From Muricea muricata (taxonomy: Eukaryota; Cnidaria; Anthozoa; Malacalcyonacea; Plexauridae): a stretch of 64,000 bases of DNA. The stretch's first letter is position 1; each line of letters opens with the position of its first letter. The translations under genes and the position numbers were made by a program. The stretch is taken from the NCBI GenBank assembly GCA_963855995.1, contig OY979718.1:26278282-26342281 (forward strand). The letters run 5' to 3'. Positions 56,791 through 64,000 of this stretch are shown here, piece after piece. The notes beneath the pieces were generated by a model. It made no database searches and was not told where the DNA came from. It was given only the letters and a program-made list of their open reading frames with translations.

Positions 56791-57924
56791 CTACTCTATA
56801 GTGGTAAAAATAAAACAAAATAAAATTGGAATTATCACGACAATATGTTTTTAGTACTGCGCTTTGCATTTAATGCACAATTAATGTATTCTGATGTTAA
56901 ATGTAATGCTTGATTAATCTGAAATGGTCAAGATTTGAAAGCAATATATTATTTCTGTTTTGGTTACCAATTAACTGGGTTTTTTTCATCATGCTAGTTG
57001 TATGCTATAGCATCATCTCATTTCAAAATGCAGTACCCTGGATGATTGTACTGGTAATCCTAAAATTAGTTTTGGCCTGGGTTGGCATGCATAATACTGT
57101 ACAATAACTGGTACAATTTAACACAACTTAGGTCATTGGCTTTCAAGAAGTTGCTGAAACATTTTTACCAGACCATGAACCAGTTTGATTCTAACAAGTT
57201 ACATGGAATAAAGTTAACAGTCAATGCATTAGATACAGGCCCCTTATTCTAATAACTTACAAAAGTTATTATCCTGTATCTTTATTCTCTTGAAACTTTT
57301 TTTCATTACATGTAATGCTCTCTTGAAGAATCACTAGTTTCACTGTTGGATAGTTACTAACTTCTTGTAAATATGCCAAGATTACATGCCAAATAGGAAA
57401 ATGAAAGCTGCATACAACCTGTCCCTGCACAAACAAATACGTACAGTGCTTAATAATTGGCAGGCACTTTAGCAATTATAAAGCTGGGGTTACGTGTTAT
57501 ATCTTAATTGTAGCTAGAGCTTGGAGCCTTTTTATACGCCTGGGAAATTTTGCATTGAACATTTTAGTATATTCTACTATTTGGCTGGTTTTATTGGTAC
57601 ATATAAGGTACATGAATTTGACTACGTTATTTTATTTTGAGTTTTTCACCCTGGCAGGTACGTCTATCTCAATAGTTGCAAAGAAATATACTCTACGTTG
57701 TTATGATTGATAGAAATACTTACTGACAAACATGACCATTGACCAGTGGCAGCTAGGGTTACGACTAGGTCCCAAACGACAATATTACATGGACACAAGG
57801 TCTATTTTTATGATTAAACCAATATTTTCCATTAGTTATTGAAATATAGTGATTTCAAAACAAGCTTTTGCGCTTTACTAGTTAGATAGTTGCATCCGTG
57901 TTATATTTAAGAAACATAAAACAA
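56791..57924. other. Non-coding stretch
   Basis: Short hydrophobic ORFs only; no repeats recognised. Confidence 0.4.
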
Positions 57925-60900
57925 AATTCCGTGTTGATATTCGATTGTACCAACACGAGTGGAAATTGGAAAAACGAGAAATTTTGTGGAAACACGACAC
58001 CCGAAGCAAGATTAAGGAGATGCTCCTTTATCACTCTCCTCCGCAGAGCCTTTTTATTATAGGCCGTTCGCCGTGACCCGATATCGTTCACTTTCATTAA
58101 GCATGTCGTGGAACTGAGGAAACTTTACAGAACATAACTTTTTCAAACACGGGGAGTTCGAATCTGAAAAGTTGCCGCTCCTCCGACCCGCAGTTTTTTC
58201 ACAAAATCCATTTTAATTCCACTCTTTCGACACGCTTCAAATAATCTCCCGCCATTTTGAATTCTTTAATATTCCGTTTGCAATCGCTCAGAATGGTGAT
58301 TATTCCGTCCCAGATCCCTCAACTCGCGGTAAATTGTCATTCTAACCGATGGAATTGCTAAAATCATTAATTTTGTAAACACATGGCTCCCTACAAAGGT
58401 GCTAGTCATGTTTGTGTGTGTGAAGTCCATTTCCACGGCAAAAATGGAGAAATTAGAAGAGATATCCGCAAAAATTTTTGAGACATAATAAAGCAGTGCT
58501 TAGATACGTCTTTATCATAAACAGAACTCGCAAAAGTCTACTATTCAGACAAGTTTACTATTATTACAAGTAAACTTTAAAGAGAGAGCTAAAGCCATCC
58601 TTGCCAGTGCTGGACGAAAACGTTTGTAATAGGAAAGAAACGGACAAATTCATTCTATTTCCAGTTCTGAAAAAGGTAATAGATTAATTGTCCTTATCCA
58701 TCTTCAAATGTTTTTCCCTAAATTTGCTCTATCTGTAAACAGCCTGGGGCTTTAGACATCACAGATATGACATTTCCATCTGGCTTTTTTCAATCTGGGT
58801 TACCTTGAATGGAAGTTGTCACAATGCAACATAGTATCTCAGACTCTAACTATTAAAAGCGATTTCGGAGATAATGTAATGATAAAAGTATAACAATAGC
58901 ATGCTTGTCATAGCCAGCATAGAACTGTAGAGCTGCTACTGGTTTTTTCTGATGCAAAAAAAAACTCGATTATTTTGATAAACAGGAACAAGACGCCTGC
59001 TAGAGCTTTCACCTTGCCTGCCAAGAGTAGAAGAAAATGTGCACAAGGGACACCAACAATTCCCTTTTAAAATCAGTTGTTATTAGGGTCAATTGTATAT
59101 GTGATTCTAATGTAACACATAGGTTGGAAACATGTTGGAAACACCTCTCACTTCTAGATACCTTCCGGGAAAATTTAATTAGGCATTGGCTTGAGAGATA
59201 CCCCTCTTGCAACTTGTAACTGGGGGGTATTACCCCACCAGTGATATCGCAACTGCTGCAGTAACACTCCATTGTAAAAACGATATTCGGTGCACTATTT
59301 TGTCACCTTGTTTACATACATTGAACAGGGATTGTTTATATACATTGAGCAGCCTCTTAGTGAAATTAATGGTCACTTAGTGAGCTATAAATTGTGTCTC
59401 TTTTATGGGAGGTTTGGATGAAAACCCCCTTTATTGAAGATTGTTCTGTCGGTTTATTTTCAACTTAGGTTGATAAGTGTTTTAGTGTATGTTACTGTTA
59501 GTGTTTCAGACCTCATGTTTCTTGTGCACTGAAGTAACTGGACACATTGAAGACAATATATATTTTATTTGTAGTTCTAATAATATTATTGGAAAGTGAG
59601 GAACAAAACATTTAAAACAGAAGTTTCAAGCGTTAACGCTTAATGAATACATGAAAACAATTGTTGCAAAACTCTCTGATATTTAAAAATTGTCAACTAA
59701 TTATTTATCCTGGGAGGTTATGTACAGTTAATGAATGCATGATGAAGGTGGACTATTATTGATTTTACCTATTTTTGGTCAAAGCCAAAGGCAACATTTT
59801 TGCTGCAGTTATACTTGGCTCTTAAGCCCAACATTGCTGATAACTTATTATTAGTTATACTTTCCTGGTTGTCCGATGCTTTCCTCTGACAAACGTTTTC
59901 GACCAGCATTGGCAAGGGTGGTTTTAGGTCTCTCAAGCTTACTTATATTACCTGAATCGTCGACTTCTGTGAGTTTTTTATATGATAAAAATAGGTTTAA
60001 GCACTGTTTTCTTATGTCTCAATAATTTTTGCTAATATATCCCTTTTGGTAGCTCTTTTATTTCTACATTTGCCGTGGAAATGGACTTCACAACACAAAC
60101 ATGACTAGCAGCTTTGTAAGAAGCCATGTGTTTACAAAGTGAATGATTTTAGCAATTCCATCGGTTAGAATGACAATTTACCGCGAGTTGAGGGATCTGG
60201 GACAGAATAATCACCATTCTGAGCGACTGCAAACGGAATATTGAGGAATTCAAAATGGCGGGAGATTATTTGAAGCGTGTTGAAAGAGTGAGAATTAAAA
60301 TGGATTTTATGAAAAAACTGCGGGTCAGAGGAGCGGCAACTTTTCAGATTCGAACTCCCCGTGTTTGAAAAAGTTATGTTCTGCAAACTTACCTCAGTTC
60401 CACGACATGCTTAATGAAATTTGTTTTCTAGCCACATTTTCGAACTACGGCGAACGGCCTATTATGGAAGTTAATGAGATATTTTCAAAATATTTCACAA
60501 ATTATTATAAAATTACGATATTTTCAAAATATTTCGCAAATTATTATAAAATTACGCGCTTACTAATTTACTTCAAAACTTCATGTAAGTTCAATATATT
60601 ACCTAATATTGCGTAATTTTTGTAATAATTTGCGAAATAGGGCTCTGCGGAGGAGAGTGCTCCTCTATAATCATTGCCCCAAGGGCGGAGTGTTTCCACA
60701 CAATGTCGAGTTTTCTCATAGGTGGCCCAGAAATGGGTGGTTTTTAACCTTGAATAGATCAATCTTGTACAAAATGTTCCATTTACAGCTGTCAGAAACT
60801 CGCGGAATTGTTTTTTTCTCGTGCGATAGTCGGTCGGTCTCGCGCGGCGTTTGTTTAGTATTATTGGTTTAATATATTCCCAAGGTTGGCAACTAAATGT

Positions 60901-61590
60901 AAATAAATTGTCTGTCGTTAATGCAAACACTTTAAAAACATACAAATATCGTGGAAACTAAGAGCAATAACAAAACAAAAACTACAGAATGTTGAACACG
61001 GGTAATTTCACTACATTCTTACCAATTTTCCAGTTTCAAATCCTTTTCAAAGTACGAGAAAAAAGCGAGAGTTTTGAAGGTTTTTTCGGCGGCAAAAATA
61101 TTTTTTGCAAAACCTATGCTCGGGTCACCCAATCGGCCAATTCGTCATATTTTTTAATTTTCCTGCATGCCTTCGCTGATTGGCTCAGATATTTTTGCTG
61201 CAATTTCAACCAATAAGTGAAGGCAGGAAAATTAAAAAATAATTGGCAAGAATGTAGTAAAATTACCCGTGTTCAACATGCTGTAGTTTTTGTTTTGTTA
61301 TTGCTCTTAGTTTCCACGATATTTGTATGTTTTTAAAGTGTTTGCATTAACGACAGACAATTTATTTACATTTAGTTGCCAACCTTGGGAATATACTAAA
61401 CCAATAATACTAAACAAACGTCGCGCGAGACCGACCGACTGTCGCACGAGAAAAAAAGGCAATTTTTTGACAGCTGTAAAAGGAACATTTTGTACAACAG
61501 TACAAGATTGATCTATTTGAGGTTGAAAACCACCAATTTATGGGCCACGTATGGTTTTTCCAGTTTCCACTCGTGTTGATATAATTTTTT
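57925..61590. mobile_element. Large long-TIR DNA element with nested insertion
   Basis: The left arm (about 57925-58625) and the right arm (about 59885-60718 plus 61552-61590) are reverse complements over about 700 bp. Matching landmarks include 'ctctcctccgcagagcc', 'aagttgccgctcctccgacc' and 'catttccacggca' on the left and their complements on the right. The outermost left text 'caacacgagtggaaa' reappears inverted at about 61575, beyond the nested palindrome, so that insertion splits the right arm. The centre (58626-59884) has no recognisable transposase; the 87-aa minus ORF at 59009-59272 is Cys-containing but unplaced. Confidence 0.7.
60719..61551. mobile_element. Foldback element nested in the right TIR
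   Basis: Arms of about 320 bp: 'gtggcccagaaatgggtggt' through 'cgggtaatttcactacattc' on the left and their complements, with minor changes, at 61235-61551. The loop (about 61040-61230) contains its own inverted words ('cctgcatgccttcgctgatt' against 'aataagtgaaggcagg'). Sequence homologous to the host arm resumes immediately on both sides, which gives the insertion point. Confidence 0.75.
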
Positions 61591-62390
61591 TAATATAGCA
61601 ATGTCAAAAGCCCGAAGGATACGAAAAATTTCCGTGTCTACAAGTGGCGGGAAATTTCCTGTGTTTACATTGAGTTATGTAAACACGGCTCTTAACCAAT
61701 CAGCGTTCAGGAATCACAAATGCTATATCATGAATATATATCATTTTCCTGTAGTAAAACCATAGGGTAAAACCTATGGGTAAAACATACCCATGGAACA
61801 TACCTCGTGTTCAGCCATATTAGTGACATTTCATATAATCTTAAATGAAGTAATAACTTTTGATGTCCAACATGTTTATTCATTCATTCCTTTGTCCAGA
61901 TTGGCACGCCATAGTATCGTAGCGAAACGTTGCGTTTCCTTTTGTGTCCAGTGAGTGTCCACAAAACAATGAAATACGCTACGTTTCGCTACGATATAAT
62001 TGAAATGACAGTCTTAGGACAAAGATATGAGCCATTCCGAAGAAAAAACAGCCTAAAAGTAAGAATGAATTAAGCTTGCTACAATGATTATGTTAGAGTT
62101 CCTCAACTCTTAATAATCCCATTTTGAAAACATACAATTATACTACAGCGGTTCCAAACATATTACTCAAAGGGCTGGTATTAATCATAATGCTGATCGC
62201 AAATCGCAATTACTGTTAGTATTGCTATTAAATGTTATTGTTTAAGATATTACTTATAAGTAATTTAGTAAAATATTGCTTGTCCAATTCTGTTCGCTTA
62301 CAGAAGTAATTATACTTATCTTACCTTAAAACTTTTAGAATATACCTTTGACTAACTTTCACACAAAATAAATCCAACCAAATTATTTGA
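61591..62390. other. Non-coding stretch with small hairpin
   Basis: A hairpin lies at 61915-61996: tatcgtagcgaaacgt and acgtttcgctacgata are exact complements around a 50-bp loop, possibly a small MITE. Nothing else is recognised. Confidence 0.55.
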
Positions 62391-62530
62391 CTTGAACCAA
62401 GTCTGTCCATCTAAAGTCCGAAGGAAACCGAAGAAATTAGGAATCCGCGAAGCGGCGCGCGAGGTGCATTCCCTCAGTTCCCAATTTCCTCGGTTCCCTT
62501 CGGACTTTAGAGAGACAGACTTTATCCAAG
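62391..62530. mobile_element. Hairpin MITE (140 bp)
   Basis: The left arm (cttgaaccaagtctgtc, ctaaagtccgaaggaaaccg) and right arm (cggttcccttcggactttag, gacagactttatccaag) are inverted with a GC-rich centre (cgcgaagcggcgcgcg). It lies about 340 bp downstream of the last visible PTP exon on the minus-strand gene, probably in an intron. Confidence 0.75.
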
Positions 62531-62871
62531 TCTAACAAATTATTTGAATTATCTCACTGAAGTTACTACCATATATGTAACAATGCATGTAAAATTTTTT
62601 TATGTTTCTCATATCATTCGAAGTTTGCGTAGTCACTAAAGTCATCCAGATACGCCATTATGGCGGAATAACAGAAATGGTATTGCTCCTAAAAAGGAAA
62701 TATTTTAGAATTCAACGTAAATCATTCACTCAAGACCATTTCGATTACCATTTAAATTACGTACAACATATTTGTGGTGTTACTTGAGTTTTTATATCAG
62801 CACCCGTGTGGACGAAAACTCAGAGTAAACACAGTGAGTACCACCATACATACAAAATCATGATTACTTAC

Positions 62872-63007
62872 AGCATTCTCCACAAATTGTGGTCGTGATC
62901 CTCTGATCATTTTTATTGCCTGAAAGACATCCACTGCCTGTTCAGTTTTCATTTGTTCGAGAAGATTTGAAATGGCGATGTAGGTTCCCGTGCGTCCTGC
63001 TCCGTCA
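62872..63007 (-). CDS. Receptor-type PTP domain, exon after the catalytic loop
   Basis: A 136-nt minus-strand exon with acceptor ttgtttattctag and donor GCT/gtaagta. Joined to the exon at 63798-63952 it supplies the rest of the signature loop: SDGAGRTGTYIAISNLLEQM, then KTEQAVDVFQAIKMIRGSRP and QFVENA. This is the helix after the P-loop of protein tyrosine phosphatases, with the Arg of the CX5R motif present. The form 'SDGAGRTG' and 'RPQFVE' point to a receptor-type PTP, probably its second (D2-like) domain. The gene continues to lower coordinates, beyond the donor. Confidence 0.85.
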
Positions 63008-63797
63008 CTAGAATAAACAAGAGTATAAGGTTCCTTGATTTACTCCAAACATTTGTAGGAAACATTGACCTTACATTATTTATTTACGATCACGGAAAAT
63101 ATGGCGGCCTGTACATTTTCCTAGAATGCTTTGTCCACGTCAAATGCGTGGAAACTACGGAATAAAGACAAAAAACAAGATGAACTTATAATCCGAATTT
63201 TTGCATATTAAACAAATTGACCCCCTGCACTCTTTTATCATTGAGAAGACGCCCAAGAAGATTTTCGAATGCATTACTGGAAAAAGGCAGCCTCGTCCCC
63301 AGGCGCTCTGATTGCTTTTTCTTGCGCCGAATACTGTTGCGTGTAGGACGTGGGATGTCGCGCGAGGCCGGACGACGAACGGGAAGAGAAAAAGGTACAC
63401 CCGACATGTACCCTGTTAACCGAGGGCCAGTTCCTGAAAGGTGGATAGCGTTACAGTTGCAGTATATGTCCCAACAAAATCTAAAATATATGCGGATAGT
63501 GGTTCTCTCAAAAAAAAACTGAACATGTTCAGTAACTGGTAAAACCCATATTAAAGTTCAGCACTTTCAAGTTAAAGTCACTTTTTATCTCTTGCGGGTC
63601 CAATAGCTCTAATATGATGTTTCTTGTAGGACAGTTGAAAAAATCTCTATTCGCACGTGGATAGCGCTAATACCGCCGTTCGTACATTAGTACATAGTAC
63701 CAATAACCTATAGTTATATCAACCAGAATTTGTTTCAATTCATCGCTATGCTTAACATCTTAATTATGCAATATTATTATTATGTGAAATCATCTAC
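63008..63797 (-). other. Intron of the PTP gene with MITE end
   Basis: The intron holds a GC-richer patch (63285-63400) beginning with gcagcctcgtccccaggcgc, which matches the terminus of the 818-bp element at 2112. The opposite end of such a copy was not found, so it may be truncated. ORFs here (up to 101 codons) are not genes. Confidence 0.5.
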
Positions 63798-63952
63798 CTG
63801 CAAGCCACAATGATTGGTCCCTCCCCATGATTTTTTCTTGAATTATCAGCCAACGAAGTCATTTTGATGATCGCATCTGCATTGGGTGGCGCATGGTGGT
63901 CAGGCCATTTTGTGTATTGGAAAAGATTAACGACTTGACCATCAGACAAATC
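63798..63952 (-). CDS. Receptor-type PTP domain, WPD-loop exon
   Basis: A 155-nt exon with acceptor ttaattcaaatttag and donor TGCAG/gtagat. It reads DLSDGQVVNLFQYTKWPDHH then APPNADAIIKMTSLADNSRK and ends GPIIVAC plus two bases that complete Ser in the next exon. WPD is the mobile general-acid loop of PTPs and its Asp is present. The signature reads VAC-SDGAGRTG instead of the usual VHCSxGxGRTG: the nucleophilic Cys is kept but the preceding His is Ala. Further 5' exons lie beyond the right edge. Confidence 0.85.
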
Positions 63953-64000
63953 CTAAATTTGAATTAAGTAATGTTTGCTGTTGGGCGCGGCAGGGAACGC

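Noticed and set aside
58380-58470. THAP-like zinc finger in the TIR (HVCVCEVHF)
   Set aside because: Only a short Cys/His word is present, lying inside an inverted-repeat arm, with no further THAP residues or open frame.

Overview
The window reads as nuclear DNA of an early-branching animal, most likely a cnidarian (anthozoan or hydrozoan). Genes are interrupted by introns with GT-AG boundaries, the DNA is AT-rich, and intergenic and intronic space is filled with transposon remains. One gene pairs an apple/PAN-like domain with a contactin-associated-protein-type fibrinogen-like module, a pairing I associate with cnidarian secreted proteins. There is no operon structure, no CRISPR array, and I saw no rRNA or canonical tRNA gene.

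Genes, left to right. (1) A minus-strand gene at 18.8-21.6 kb has a PAN-like exon, a 13-nt microexon and two exons forming the fibrinogen-like module. Its 5' exon was not found. (2) A plus-strand TPR gene starts at 31147. Its first coding exon runs 4.9 kb and encodes about 40 tetratricopeptide repeats, mostly copies of one 120-bp unit. Smaller candidate 3' exons lie at 36.5-37.4 kb. (3) A plus-strand FAM111-like trypsin-fold protease lies at 38.45-39.63 kb with its His/Asp/Ser triad visible. (4) A single-exon class A GPCR lies at 43.1-44.2 kb. (5) The far right edge holds two minus-strand exons of a receptor-type protein tyrosine phosphatase; the gene continues beyond both visible exons.

Mobile DNA makes up much of the rest. 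There is a decayed APE-type LINE at 11.2-13.9 kb with a 2A-like motif near its N-terminus, and two minus-strand LINE 3' fragments at 42.0-42.4 and 47.0-47.7 kb. A decayed minus-strand Helitron at 49.85-52.0 kb retains the Rep HUH motif and the helicase Walker A region. Two elements carry perfect 8-bp target duplications (2.1-2.9 and 15.9-17.35 kb, the second hAT-like), and the second holds two nested MITEs. A TA-flanked mariner-type MITE family (TIR beginning CAGGGTGAGT) has several copies at 16.7-19.9 kb. Long-TIR or foldback elements lie at 7.4-9.1, 29.75-30.4 and 57.9-61.6 kb, the last with a second palindrome nested in its right arm. A satellite of about 120 bp at 55.0-56.8 kb has higher-order structure and an inverted left end. 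Many small hairpin MITEs are scattered throughout.

The best candidates for something new are the recently amplified TPR array, its close same-strand pairing with a FAM111-like protease, and the foldback element carrying an internal 18-bp tandem repeat that sits just upstream of the TPR gene. Functions are read from motifs only. No similarity search was run, and small-exon boundaries are predictions from splice consensus and reading-frame phase.
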